Counted from the first letter of the stretch, positions 33,653 through 42,325 are shown. The stretch: 64,000 bases of DNA from Candidatus Binataceae bacterium (GCA_035294265.1 DATGLK010000004.1:1-64000); one strand, 5' to 3'. Program-made: numbers and translations. Notes: a model not told the origin generated them from the letters alone.

Positions 33653-36600
33653 TCAATGGCGTCGCTGGGCCACGTCGCCGGCCGGGTCGGGTTGGTCGTT
33701 GACGATGTAGGGCTTGCCGTTGCGGATATATAGCGCGCGCATTTCAGACTGGGTGAACGGTCGCGCACCCAAGCGATCGAAGACTGCAATCTGATGGCCG
33801 CTCTCATCCACCGCCCGATCGCGATCGAGTCCCTTGGGCAGCGCGAGCGCGCGCCCCGAGGTGGGAAAGGTGGCTATCAGGCGGGGGCTTACGCGTGGTG
33901 AAAAGCCTTGGTAGCCGGGGGTTTCAGGTGACATCAGCTCAACCACGCGCAAGCCGTTTTTGCCGTCGGCCAGGTAGGCGAAAAGGCTGGCGTCGGTCAT
34001 GCCAAGCTTGGTGTCGTTGAGATCATCGATCTGGCCGCCGGCGTTGAAGACCTGATCGATCTCGGGGTGTTCGGGCCGGCGCACGTTGACGATTACCAGC
34101 CCCTGCCGTCCCGCGGAGACGTAGGCATAGGTGCGGGCGACATAGATGTTCCGCGCGTCAGCCAGCTTTACCACTGCGCCCGGCACCGGCTGGGGATGAT
34201 CGAGGTCGGTGACATCGAGTACTTTCATCCCTTCGGCATCGACCACGAAGGCGTAGCGGAACTGCACCTGGAGCGCGCGCGGCGCTCGCAGCCAGGGTGC
34301 GCCCAGCTCCGAAACCAGGCGCGGCCGCAGGGGATCGGCGATGTCGATTACCGCCAGTCCGCGCCGGCACAGCACGTAGGCATAATGGCCGACTATCGCA
34401 AGATTGAGCGCCCCGTTGAGCCGGCCTTGGGGATTGAAGGTCGCGCCGCGGCTGAGAAAATTGTTGTCCGGATTGCCGTCGCCCAAGGTCGCGACGTTGA
34501 CCGTGATCAGTCCCTCATCGCGATCGGTGACGTACACATAGGCGTACATCGCGGGAATCGGCGCTTCCAGGTTTTGCGGCTGGCGGGAGCGGGCGGGGTC
34601 GATCAGCAGGGTGCTTGGAAGCGCGACGGCGGTGGCGAATCTGCTCCTGACGTAAGTGCGCTGACCCAGCGGCGAGACCGGAGCAGTGATGATGCGCTCG
34701 GCAAAATCCTTGTCATCGATATGGGCGATGTCATAGACCTCCAGGCCGCCCGGGCCGTCGGCGGTATAGAGGTATTCGCCGCGGTTCTGGATACTCAGAC
34801 AATCGGCCGAGCCGTGGCGGTAGTTCTCGGTCAGCCGCCGGCCGGCTTTGACGAAGGCCGCATATTCGTCGGGATAGGCAAGCTGGTGCAGGTGGCTGCC
34901 GAAGACCGCCTGCGGCTCGTCGCGCTGGGTGACCGCCACGGCCTGCAGACCGTCGCGCCCTTCGGCGACCCAGGCGAAGCGGCCGATGAAATTGACGAAG
35001 TTGGTGCCCAGCATCAAGAGCTGCGCCAGCCGGGCATTATTGTCGTTTTCCGCCGACAGGTGGCAATCGGTGCAGCGCCGCGTCTCGGTGCTGCGCACGG
35101 TATGGGGCACGGCGGTGCTGAAGGCCTCGCCCGAGTAGCCGTCGGCCGAGACCGGTTGCTGTTGGGTGTAGATCACGTCGCGGCGGGCGTTATAGGAGCT
35201 GACCAGCACCGCGCACGAGGAGCGGGCGGGGGCGATCCGATTGCCGGTTACGACACCATCGCGGGCGAGCATGAAAACGTCGCTGCGCAGGGTTTGGAAG
35301 TCGTAACTGGTCCAGTTGCGGGTCATGTCGCCGTCGTAATGGAGCAGCGGCCGGCGCATGTTGGCCTTCATCGGCAGATGGCAGCCGAAGCAACTTGGTA
35401 CCCAGGCCGAATGGCAGCTCTGACAGGTCATCTGGGAGAGCGGATGGGCGAGCTGGGAATCGGCAACCTTGAGGTCGCCCCAGGTTTTGCCGTCCTTCTC
35501 AATGGTATGGGCGTAACGGGCTGGCTCATCGGCGAGCCGGTAATGGGGCGAATGGGCGTCGTCCAGATCCACGAGTTGCGGTACGACCCATCGCTTGTAA
35601 CCCATCGAGGACTGCTGGCGGATGGCGAAGCGAGTGTCGATAAAGCGGTTGCCGAAATCGGTTCTCCGGGTAGCGGGATAAGTGCGCATGTTGATCGGCC
35701 GCCCGTGCTCCCACCCGGCGTTGCCGCTGGCGGTCAGCGTGGCGCGCCGATTAAAGCTGCCGTGGCAATCCTCGCAGCGGATCGCGATGGCGTTGCGGAC
35801 CTCGCCGTAGAGCTTGCCATTGCCGTGGGCGTCGAGCTCGAAGTGACAATCGGCGCATTGCATGCCGGCTTCCTGGTGAAGGTCGTCGAGCTTGACCGCG
35901 CGGCGCCATTTATCGGGCGCGCTGGAGGGAATCACGCGATTATTTGCGTCGAGCAGCCGCCCGCCTTCATCAAGCTTCCAGACGTAGCGAAAAATCCATC
36001 CATGGCCGTGGAAATCGGCAATCTGGACGTGCTTCAACTGGGGATTGAGCTTCGCCGAGTCGGCCAGGAAGGCCGGGTCCGACCAGCGCCCGCGTACCGC
36101 GGCGGCCTCGGGATTGGCCATCAGATCGATTGCGGTCTGGTCGGCGCTCTTGTGCGCGTCGTGGGGCGGATAGAAAAATTCGCCGTCGCTTTCGTTGTCC
36201 CACCAGATCGTCCCGTAATAGCTGTTGACCACGTTGGTGCCGGGATGGACGTGGCAGACCACGCATTGCGAGGAGGGGATCGCGTCAGTGAATTGATGGC
36301 GGATAGGGAAACCCGAGACGTGATGGTCAATCGCCTGGTCAGCGGAAAAGCTCCGGCCGAGGTTGCCGTAGCGAGCATATTTGGCCGAATGGCTGGGATC
36401 GCGATCGTTGGCGTAAATCACATGGCAGGCGCTGCATCCGCTGCTGCGGAAGTCGCCGGGATGGTCGTTGGTGCCCAGCATCCACAGCGTGGGATCGAGC
36501 AGGCGAGTCTTCTGCAGGCTTAGAAATACCGGATCGGTGCGCACCTCGGTGCCTAGGCCACGGCTGCTCAGCCGATCGTTGCCGCGCTCAAAGACGCGCA

Positions 36601-37357
36601 AAATATTGCCCGGCTGGGAGATTTCGAAACGCGGCAGCGGATCGAGAAAATCGAGCACGCCGTGCGCCAGCTTATCGGCCGCACTGGGCGGCGGCAGGGT
36701 ACGGACCCGCGCCGGGCGTCCATCTTCGGTATAAGCTTCGCCAAAGCGCGCGATCTTGGAGGGATACTCGCCGTTGTTGTAGAGCGCCGCCTCCCACAGC
36801 ATCGCTCCGGTCGCCATCATGCTCTTGCGTACGTCTTCCACCTCATCGACGTGGCAGCCGGCGCTGCCGCACGCCATCCGCGCGGCGCGCAGGTCGCCGG
36901 GATTGACGAAGCGAACGAATTGGGGCGATTCGTCATTGAGCATCGCGTACGAACGCACCGGCATCCGCCCGTCGGCGGGCCAGTCGCGGGCGTACAGGGG
37001 CTGGACGTGGGCTGCCTGCTTGAGGCTGGCCTCGGGGTTGCCGCCGTGGCAATCGGTGCATCCGATCGGCAGTCCCTGCGGATGCATGTCCTCGATCCCC
37101 CGATGGCATCCCGAGGCGATACAGCCCTTGCTCTTGCGATCGGCGGCGGCCTGAGTCTGTTGGGAGATGTCGGGGGGAATGAGCGGCTTTTGGTAAGCTC
37201 CGCGGTCGGGCGCGGGCCGCTCCCACAGCATCGCGCCCGGATCAACCGCCGGGTCCGGCGCCGCCGCGCGGCGGGCGAGCGCCCGGCCTACGCCCACGGC
37301 CATCGCCAGGGCGCAAGCAAGGATCACCGTCGCAAACTTTGCCCGCGGGCCTGCCAT
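33653..37357 (-). CDS. Exported decahaem cytochrome c with C-terminal LVIVD-type repeats
   Basis: This 1234-residue protein has a signal peptide (about 1-29). Ten haem attachment motifs occur: C79-H85 and C163-H169 are CX4CH; C100-H104, C308-H312, C365-H369, C501-H505, C528-H532, C645-H649, C656-H660 and C762-H766 are CXXCH. From about 860 the protein switches to beta-rich repeats of the LVIVD type (EYLYTADGPGGLEVYDI, HYAYVLCRRGLAVIDI, RYAFVVDAEGMKVLDV, TYAYVSAGRQGLVIVNV), probably a propeller. It is likely a periplasmic or surface electron conduit. The gene is followed 155 bases later by the CHASE2 cyclase and precedes it in the same direction; the barrel gene lies 11 bases upstream. The substrate is unknown. 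Confidence 0.9.
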   Translation of the reverse strand: MAGPRAKFATVILACALAMAVGVGRALARRAAAPDPAVDPGAMLWERPAPDRGAYQKPLIPPDISQQTQAAADRKSKGCIASGCHRGIEDMHPQGLPIGCTDCHGGNPEASLKQAAHVQPLYARDWPADGRMPVRSYAMLNDESPQFVRFVNPGDLRAARMACGSAGCHVDEVEDVRKSMMATGAMLWEAALYNNGEYPSKIARFGEAYTEDGRPARVRTLPPPSAADKLAHGVLDFLDPLPRFEISQPGNILRVFERGNDRLSSRGLGTEVRTDPVFLSLQKTRLLDPTLWMLGTNDHPGDFRSSGCSACHVIYANDRDPSHSAKYARYGNLGRSFSADQAIDHHVSGFPIRHQFTDAIPSSQCVVCHVHPGTNVVNSYYGTIWWDNESDGEFFYPPHDAHKSADQTAIDLMANPEAAAVRGRWSDPAFLADSAKLNPQLKHVQIADFHGHGWIFRYVWKLDEGGRLLDANNRVIPSSAPDKWRRAVKLDDLHQEAGMQCADCHFELDAHGNGKLYGEVRNAIAIRCEDCHGSFNRRATLTASGNAGWEHGRPINMRTYPATRRTDFGNRFIDTRFAIRQQSSMGYKRWVVPQLVDLDDAHSPHYRLADEPARYAHTIEKDGKTWGDLKVADSQLAHPLSQMTCQSCHSAWVPSCFGCHLPMKANMRRPLLHYDGDMTRNWTSYDFQTLRSDVFMLARDGVVTGNRIAPARSSCAVLVSSYNARRDVIYTQQQPVSADGYSGEAFSTAVPHTVRSTETRRCTDCHLSAENDNNARLAQLLMLGTNFVNFIGRFAWVAEGRDGLQAVAVTQRDEPQAVFGSHLHQLAYPDEYAAFVKAGRRLTENYRHGSADCLSIQNRGEYLYTADGPGGLEVYDIAHIDDKDFAERIITAPVSPLGQRTYVRSRFATAVALPSTLLIDPARSRQPQNLEAPIPAMYAYVYVTDRDEGLITVNVATLGDGNPDNNFLSRGATFNPQGRLNGALNLAIVGHYAYVLCRRGLAVIDIADPLRPRLVSELGAPWLRAPRALQVQFRYAFVVDAEGMKVLDVTDLDHPQPVPGAVVKLADARNIYVARTYAYVSAGRQGLVIVNVRRPEHPEIDQVFNAGGQIDDLNDTKLGMTDASLFAYLADGKNGLRVVELMSPETPGYQGFSPRVSPRLIATFPTSGRALALPKGLDRDRAVDESGHQIAVFDRLGARPFTQSEMRALYIRNGKPYIVNDQPDPAGDVAQRRH

Positions 37358-37368
37358 CGCCGCCCGCT

Positions 37369-39252
37369 CTAGTAGGTCACCGTCATGGCGGTAAAGACCG
37401 AGTACAGTTCCTGGCTGGTGTAGATCTGGCTGAAGCCGCGGTCCGGGGTGAAGAGCGCGCCGCCGACCTCGAAAATCACGTTGTCGATGAGCAGCGGCCG
37501 ATAGATCAAGCCCACGCTGGTGTCGAACCCCATGTCGCGGCTGAGGTTGTTCTGGTGGAGCAACTGTTCAAGCACGCCGACCGCGGCGAACTGGACGTAG
37601 TTGAGATTGACCACCGCGGTCAGCTCGGGGGTCAGCCGCGCTTCCAGGCCGAGGTTATAGAGCAGCAGGCCCGGATTGACGAAGTTGGCCTGGCCCTGAA
37701 GTTCGGAGCTGCGCAGGTTGGGCAGCAGGCTGAAGGGGCTTTTGAGCGCAACCCCGGTGGGCGGCAAGCCTATCCCCTCGCGGCTCCAATAGCTGAAGGG
37801 GGCGCCGGCGAAGTCGGGACTGTCGAGGATGGCGTCGAAGCCGGTGGCGGTATGACTATTGAGGTTGCCGTCTCCGGAGGCGTAGAAGAACGATACCTTG
37901 TAGGTCAGCCAATCGCGCGGATAGGCCAGTTCGAGCGCCGCCATTTGGGCGTTGATGTTGACCGCGTGGCCGGCGATCTGGTTGAAGCTGTCGCTGCCGA
38001 CGGTTTCATAAAAGGCGTGACTTATCTCGATAGGGCCGATATGGCCCTGGCCGGTGAGGCCGAAATAAGCCGCGTTGATAGTATGCGCGACGACGCTGCC
38101 GACCAGAGCCGGACGCACCAGGAAACCGTTGTTGTCATAATGGAAGCCGCCGGCGTCGTGGTTGTAGTCGAAGTCCAATTGCGCGTCGTAGCCGGAAAAA
38201 AAGAAGTCCTGACGGGTCAGGTTGGCCACCACCACCTGTTGGCCGCGGGTCCTGAAGACCGTGTTGAGGCCGCTGTTGGTGTCCTTGTCGAGCTGCTCGA
38301 AGAAAGCCAGGTTGTAGTTGATCTTGTTGTCGTCGTAATTGCCGAACAGGCGCACGCCGGGTTCCTGGTCAACGTAAATGAAGCCGCGGAAATCACTGAC
38401 CAGGGGCTGAATCCCGGCGCGCGCGGAGACGAAATCGTAGTTGGGGCTCAGGTCCAACAGCTTGTACTGAAAGAACAGCTCCTGGATCCCGACATGGCCG
38501 TCCAGGCGGGTGGTGCCGTCGGCCGGGTTGACGTTGACCACCCCGCGCTCGGAGACGTCGAGATAGTTGACATTGAACACCGGAGTGAAGCGCAGCTCCC
38601 AGTCCAGCGGCTTGAAGCCCGCATCACCATGGAAGAGGTCGAAGGAGGTGATGAAATTCTGTTGCAGCGAGCGCTCATTTCCGCCGCCAAAAAAATTCTG
38701 AAAACCGGGCGTCGGCTGCGCGCTGACCCCGCTGGCGGTGGGCGTGCGATCGAACTGCGCGATCGTGTCGCTGACCGCGGTGAAATCGAAAAAAGTGTGC
38801 TGGCCCCAAATCGGATAGTCACCCTTGATCACGTTCTGATCGTACGGGTCCCACCAACGGCCCAGCCGGTAGGGATATTCGCCCGGCGTACCGTTCACAT
38901 AGCGGTTCCAATCCGGGAACCCTATCCGCCACCGATCTTCGAATGGGATTAGGCCGCTGCTTGCCGCCCACGCCGGAGGCTGAAACGACCGCAGGCCAGG
39001 GGCCGCGAAACCCAGGGGCTTGAGCGCCGGCGCCGGGACGTTCCATTCCGCGGCCTGCCGACGCATCTTTTGCGTCTCGGGGTCGACTGCGCTGGGAGAG
39101 GGCGCGGCGGAAGGTGCGGGGCGGGAGCTGGCGGCAGGGATCGTGGCATCCATTGCGGCCGCATTCGCATAAGCCCCGGTAAATAGCGCGGTAAGAACCA
39201 CCAGCGCGAGTCGCGCATGCCGCGAAAGAGGCTTTTCCGATCCTGTCGCCAC
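37369..39252 (-). CDS. Large outer-membrane beta-barrel, candidate porin of a porin-cytochrome conduit
   Basis: This 627-residue protein has a signal peptide (HARLALVVLTALFTGAYANAAA), a Pro/Ala/Ser linker (about 38-57), and then a long run of alternating hydrophobic segments rich in Tyr, Phe, Asn and Gly, ending in TAMTVTY with a terminal aromatic residue. Sections such as WRIGFPDWNRYVNG and RTRGQQVVVANLTRQDFF recall uncharacterised barrels beside multihaem cytochrome genes. It has no haem motif. Its stop lies 11 bases before the decahaem cytochrome start, so the two form an operon. By analogy with MtrB-type conduits it may sheathe a cytochrome through the outer membrane; similarity to MtrB itself is not evident. 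Confidence 0.8.
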   Translation of the reverse strand: MATGSEKPLSRHARLALVVLTALFTGAYANAAAMDATIPAASSRPAPSAAPSPSAVDPETQKMRRQAAEWNVPAPALKPLGFAAPGLRSFQPPAWAASSGLIPFEDRWRIGFPDWNRYVNGTPGEYPYRLGRWWDPYDQNVIKGDYPIWGQHTFFDFTAVSDTIAQFDRTPTASGVSAQPTPGFQNFFGGGNERSLQQNFITSFDLFHGDAGFKPLDWELRFTPVFNVNYLDVSERGVVNVNPADGTTRLDGHVGIQELFFQYKLLDLSPNYDFVSARAGIQPLVSDFRGFIYVDQEPGVRLFGNYDDNKINYNLAFFEQLDKDTNSGLNTVFRTRGQQVVVANLTRQDFFFSGYDAQLDFDYNHDAGGFHYDNNGFLVRPALVGSVVAHTINAAYFGLTGQGHIGPIEISHAFYETVGSDSFNQIAGHAVNINAQMAALELAYPRDWLTYKVSFFYASGDGNLNSHTATGFDAILDSPDFAGAPFSYWSREGIGLPPTGVALKSPFSLLPNLRSSELQGQANFVNPGLLLYNLGLEARLTPELTAVVNLNYVQFAAVGVLEQLLHQNNLSRDMGFDTSVGLIYRPLLIDNVIFEVGGALFTPDRGFSQIYTSQELYSVFTAMTVTY

Positions 39253-39328
39253 AACCGAATGCGCGAGATCTACTTCTCAGGTCATGTTAGATCAAGAATA
39301 ACGCGATGAGCACCCTGCCAGATAAATT

Positions 39329-39357
39329 TTGCAATATGTAGCGAAGTCTAGTAGAAA
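39329..39357 (+). promoter_or_regulatory. Possible promoter of the tetrahaem cytochrome gene
   Basis: TTGCAA (39329-39334) and TAGAAA (39352-39357) are 17 bases apart, four of six matches each, 34 bases before the ATG at 39392. The element sits in the short divergent gap shared with the barrel gene. Weak but well placed. Confidence 0.3.
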
Positions 39358-39391
39358 CATCTGCCGATGGCTAGGAAAAGGGGCTTTGGGC

Positions 39392-39997
39392 ATGAAGTTT
39401 CTCTGCTTGACGATAATCGGGCTGGTTGGGTGTGTCGCGCTTGCGACAGCGGCTCACGCCGCCGACCATCAATATGTCGGCTCCTCTCAATGCGAAGACT
39501 GCCACGGCCGCAAAGAGGCCCTGACCATCATCGGCCCTAACGGTCAGAAGAGTAATCCGATGGAGATCTGGAAGCAGGATCCCCATCGCAAAGCCTTTGA
39601 TGCATTGGAAAGCGATTGGGGCAAACAAGCCGCCAGAAAGGTTGGCTTGGCGGACGGACAGGCGGACGGTGCGATGTGTCTAACCTGCCATACTACCGGT
39701 GCCGGCAGCGACAGCGCGCCTGATCCGACCGAGGGGGTCTCCTGCGAGGCCTGTCATGGTGCGGCTTCGGACTGGGTGAAAAAGAACGTGCACGGCGAGA
39801 TTGGCAACGACCCGGCCAAGATGGCGGCGGCGGTGGCGGCCGGCATGCTCGACCTGCGCAAGATGGCGGTGCGCCAGAGCAATTGCGAGAACTGTCACGT
39901 GATCAAGCGCCCCTGCTATCGGCCCAGCGAGCAGCCCTTCAGCGTCCATCTCGATCGCAAGTTCAAGCATTGGCAGGACAACATTCCGGTGCTGTGA
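39392..39997 (+). CDS. Periplasmic tetrahaem cytochrome c554-like protein
   Basis: A 201-residue exported cytochrome c. The signal peptide (KFLCLTIIGLVGCVALATAAHA) fits the ATG at 39392; an earlier in-frame ATG at 39329 would bury it. Four CXXCH motifs bind haem: C34-H38, C96-H100, C118-H122 and C165-H169. The opening QYVGSSQCEDCHG and the CLTCHTTG...EGVSCEACHG spacing match the cytochrome c554 family. It is probably a soluble shuttle between the inner-membrane module encoded from 44.9 to 40.0 kb and the barrel and decahaem proteins. It is divergent from the barrel gene and convergent with the flavoprotein gene. Confidence 0.9.
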   Translation: MKFLCLTIIGLVGCVALATAAHAADHQYVGSSQCEDCHGRKEALTIIGPNGQKSNPMEIWKQDPHRKAFDALESDWGKQAARKVGLADGQADGAMCLTCHTTGAGSDSAPDPTEGVSCEACHGAASDWVKKNVHGEIGNDPAKMAAAVAAGMLDLRKMAVRQSNCENCHVIKRPCYRPSEQPFSVHLDRKFKHWQDNIPVL

Positions 39998-40030
39998 GCC
40001 GACCGCTCCTCGGGGACGGGCGATTGCCGT

Positions 40031-41218
40031 TCACCGCCCCTTGCGCTCCATTTGGATGCCGATCGATTCCATGAACCGGGTGGGCAGTTCGGCGCCCAGC
40101 ATCGCGAACACGCAGTCGTTGTCCAACTCGGTGGGCTCGGTGATGACTATCGCGTTGGCGCCGGCGCTGAGTTCGCCGCTGCGCGCGGCGCCAAAGGGTT
40201 CGAGCACCACCTTGCCGGGCGCCAGCCCGGTAAGCGCGCTGGCAGGATAGATGGTTATCAGGCCCTGGCGCTGCAGTTGGCTTATCTTCTCGGCATTCTC
40301 CGGCGTGACCGGCGGGCCCAGCGCGGGAGTGCGGAACGAGTAGCTGACGATGTTGTGAAGCTGAGGATCGGCCAGCGCCTGGGCGACCTCGGTGCCGGCA
40401 TTGCCGCCGCCGACCACCAGGAGCCTGCGGTTTTGGAATTCGGAAGGCTCAATCAAACTGTAGAAGACGCGATCGGGGGTCTCGCCCGCAAGCTTCAAGC
40501 GGCGCGGCGAGCCGCGCAGGCCGATGGCCAACACGGCGTAGCGCGCCTGGTAGCTACGGGAGGCGGAGGTGAGGATCTCGAAATAGCCCTCGCGCGCGCG
40601 GATTGCGCTGACCTCTTCGCGTTCGTTGATGGTGATGCCGGTCTCGGCCAGGATCCGCTCCCATTCCTTGAGTAGCACCTCCTTGGAGGTGTCCCCTTCC
40701 ATGAAGAACGAGCCGTATTCGGCGACCTCGATGGCGGTGCTTTGGACGAATTTACCCCGCGGATAGTTGCGAATCGTGCCGGCCGCGGTTTCCTTCTCCA
40801 GCGCCAGATAACTCAGCCCGCTGGCTTTGGCGGTACAAGTGGCGCTGATCCCGGCGGGACCGCAGCCGATAATCGCCACGTCATAGATCTCGGGCGCCGG
40901 CGTTCGCGGGTTGAATTTGAGCTGGTTGGCAATGAACTCTACCGCTTGGCGGCCAGAGCGCATCGCCAGATTGATCGACGCGGTGCCGGCCGTTTCGCCG
41001 ACCACGTAAAGCCCTGGCACCGTACTCTGGTAGGTATCGTCCAGCTTGGGAACCTGTTGGATGCGTGGCGCGATGCCGCCTTCCTCGCCCGAATCCCCGC
41101 TGACCAGATGCGGGATGGCGCGCAAGTAAACCAGCGCCAACAGCGATGAAGCGAGCAGCCCCAGCAGTCCCAGCCACCAGGGCTTCAGCGTGGTGGGTTG
41201 AAACTGGAAGCCGCTCAT
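40031..41218 (-). CDS. Thioredoxin-reductase-like membrane-anchored flavoprotein
   Basis: I read this as a separate gene of 395 residues. The ATG at 41218 forms a four-base ATGA overlap with a stop at 41217-41215 in the neighbouring frame, and GGGGG lies four bases upstream. One membrane helix (about 17-34: LGLLGLLASSLLALVYL) is followed by PKLDDTYQSTVPGLYVVGETAG. That segment normally sits at the end of such enzymes but here precedes the FAD site IIGCGPAGISATC (about 116-128). The NAD(P) motif is VVGGGNAGTEVAQAL. The CXXC disulfide of thioredoxin reductase is absent. It may pass electrons between NAD(P)H or quinol and the cytochromes. Last gene of its operon. Confidence 0.8.
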   Translation of the reverse strand: MSGFQFQPTTLKPWWLGLLGLLASSLLALVYLRAIPHLVSGDSGEEGGIAPRIQQVPKLDDTYQSTVPGLYVVGETAGTASINLAMRSGRQAVEFIANQLKFNPRTPAPEIYDVAIIGCGPAGISATCTAKASGLSYLALEKETAAGTIRNYPRGKFVQSTAIEVAEYGSFFMEGDTSKEVLLKEWERILAETGITINEREEVSAIRAREGYFEILTSASRSYQARYAVLAIGLRGSPRRLKLAGETPDRVFYSLIEPSEFQNRRLLVVGGGNAGTEVAQALADPQLHNIVSYSFRTPALGPPVTPENAEKISQLQRQGLITIYPASALTGLAPGKVVLEPFGAARSGELSAGANAIVITEPTELDNDCVFAMLGAELPTRFMESIGIQMERKGR

Positions 41219-42325
41219 CGAGCCCCCGGAACGTGACAAGACCGGCAGGTAGAGGACCAATTGCAATCCCGTGCCGCGCATCCGGGGCGAGCGCAATGGC
41301 GCAGGGCGGTTGAAATCGTAAGACGGCGCCGAACCGTAGCGATGAAACGCATGGCATTGGGTGCATTCAACCGTCCTGGCCTGCGCCCGGATGGGCGCGG
41401 GGCCGGCGGTCGCGGCCAATACCACGTCGCGCCCCAGCGCGACGCGGCGCATCGGCGCGGATCTTTCGGGCAAGGGCTGATGCGCATGGCAACTGAAGCA
41501 ATTGAGCGTCTGGCGCGACGGAAGGTCTCCCACACGGGTGCTGGTGGCAATCGCCATGTGGCATCGCTCGCAGGCCGAGCGCAAATGGTCGGCGGAGTGG
41601 TCGAAGCGGGCGTCGAGGTGCTTCAGCCTGATCATCCGCCAGTATGCCAGGAAGCGGGGCGCGCTCCCCACGCTGGCGGGAAGATTGAGATAGCGATCCT
41701 GCGGATTCAGATGGCAACCGGAGCCCGCACAGCTACTCCAGGCCAGAACAAAACGTGCCGGCGCCGCGGGCGCTGAAGCACGTTGCACGACGTGACAGCT
41801 CTGGCAGGCCGGCGCGGCGCCGCGCTTGAGCAGCAGTTGCAGATGCTGTCGATGGGAGTATCCGATCTTGAAGGCGTGAATCGAACCGTAAGGGCGAATC
41901 AGATCGCGCCGGCTCCGGAAGGCGTGACGCTGCACCTCGGCCAGCGAGGGATGCTGATGACACCAGGTGCAGGCGAAACCGGCGGCGCGCGGCAGGTCGA
42001 GGGCTCCGCGGTGATCGACGTGGCATGAAAGGCAGGCAAGTTGGTCATTCATTCCCGCCAGATGAAAGCCGGCGATCAGCCCGCCATCCTTGTCGTCAAG
42101 CGCGCTGCCCGCGTGCGGGTTGTTGGGCATCGCGCCATGGCAAGCCGCACATCCGCCGTTGTCCGCCGCGCGCCAGGGCTGATGACACGCGGCGCATTGA
42201 GCGGCAAAGGACTGATGGCCCGGGAGCACAGAGCCGGGAGAATAGCTGCGATGGACCGCCAGAAGCGCGAACAGGCTCAGGGCAGCGAGCGCACCGGCGG
42301 CACCCAGCTTAGCGCGCAGTTTCAT
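40031..42325 (-). CDS. Single open frame: multihaem cytochrome c joined to flavoprotein, probably two frameshifted genes
   Basis: As sequenced this is one frame of 764 codons. Residues 1-340 are an exported cytochrome c with a signal anchor (10-24) and nine haem motifs: C44-H48, C59-H63, C98-H102, C119-H123, C174-H178, C199-H205 (CX4CH), C252-H256, C276-H280 and C321-H325. Residues 370-764 are the flavoprotein. The join (341-369) is arginine-rich and unlike either part. Dropping one C from the CCCC run gives a cytochrome of about 370 residues ending in CRSCHVPGAR, with a tenth haem motif, and stopping at 41215. The start at 42325 overlaps the membrane cytochrome stop by four bases. The cytochrome probably takes electrons from that membrane subunit. 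Confidence 0.85.
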   Translation of the reverse strand: MKLRAKLGAAGALAALSLFALLAVHRSYSPGSVLPGHQSFAAQCAACHQPWRAADNGGCAACHGAMPNNPHAGSALDDKDGGLIAGFHLAGMNDQLACLSCHVDHRGALDLPRAAGFACTWCHQHPSLAEVQRHAFRSRRDLIRPYGSIHAFKIGYSHRQHLQLLLKRGAAPACQSCHVVQRASAPAAPARFVLAWSSCAGSGCHLNPQDRYLNLPASVGSAPRFLAYWRMIRLKHLDARFDHSADHLRSACERCHMAIATSTRVGDLPSRQTLNCFSCHAHQPLPERSAPMRRVALGRDVVLAATAGPAPIRAQARTVECTQCHAFHRYGSAPSYDFNRPAPLRSPRMRGTGLQLVLYLPVLSRSGGSMSGFQFQPTTLKPWWLGLLGLLASSLLALVYLRAIPHLVSGDSGEEGGIAPRIQQVPKLDDTYQSTVPGLYVVGETAGTASINLAMRSGRQAVEFIANQLKFNPRTPAPEIYDVAIIGCGPAGISATCTAKASGLSYLALEKETAAGTIRNYPRGKFVQSTAIEVAEYGSFFMEGDTSKEVLLKEWERILAETGITINEREEVSAIRAREGYFEILTSASRSYQARYAVLAIGLRGSPRRLKLAGETPDRVFYSLIEPSEFQNRRLLVVGGGNAGTEVAQALADPQLHNIVSYSFRTPALGPPVTPENAEKISQLQRQGLITIYPASALTGLAPGKVVLEPFGAARSGELSAGANAIVITEPTELDNDCVFAMLGAELPTRFMESIGIQMERKGR
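41215..41290 (-). other. Putative frameshift site between cytochrome and flavoprotein genes
   Basis: The minus strand has a CCCC run at 41287-41284. With three C, the reading continues as LRSPGCAARDCNWSSTCRSC then HVPGAR and stops at TGA (41217-41215), overlapping the flavoprotein ATG as ATGA. With four C, the frame runs on into the flavoprotein. The restored haem motif and the restored four-base overlap, which is the habit of this operon, both favour a one-base insertion. It could be an assembly error, a real mutation or a programmed +1 shift. Confidence 0.7.

Noticed and set aside
34067-36523. Long open frame on the plus strand opposite the decahaem cytochrome gene
   Set aside because: It is a high-G+C shadow. 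The minus-strand product has a signal peptide and ten haem motifs, while the plus-strand translation shows no domain and is Gly/Ala/Val/Arg-rich without family character.
37339-38952. Long plus-strand open frame opposite the outer-membrane barrel gene
   Set aside because: Low-complexity Val/Glu/Ala translation with no signal peptide or motif; the minus-strand barrel has a signal peptide and a terminal aromatic residue.
39329-39391. N-terminal extension of the tetrahaem cytochrome from an upstream ATG
   Set aside because: The extension would put 21 charged or polar residues in front of a clear signal peptide that starts at 39392.
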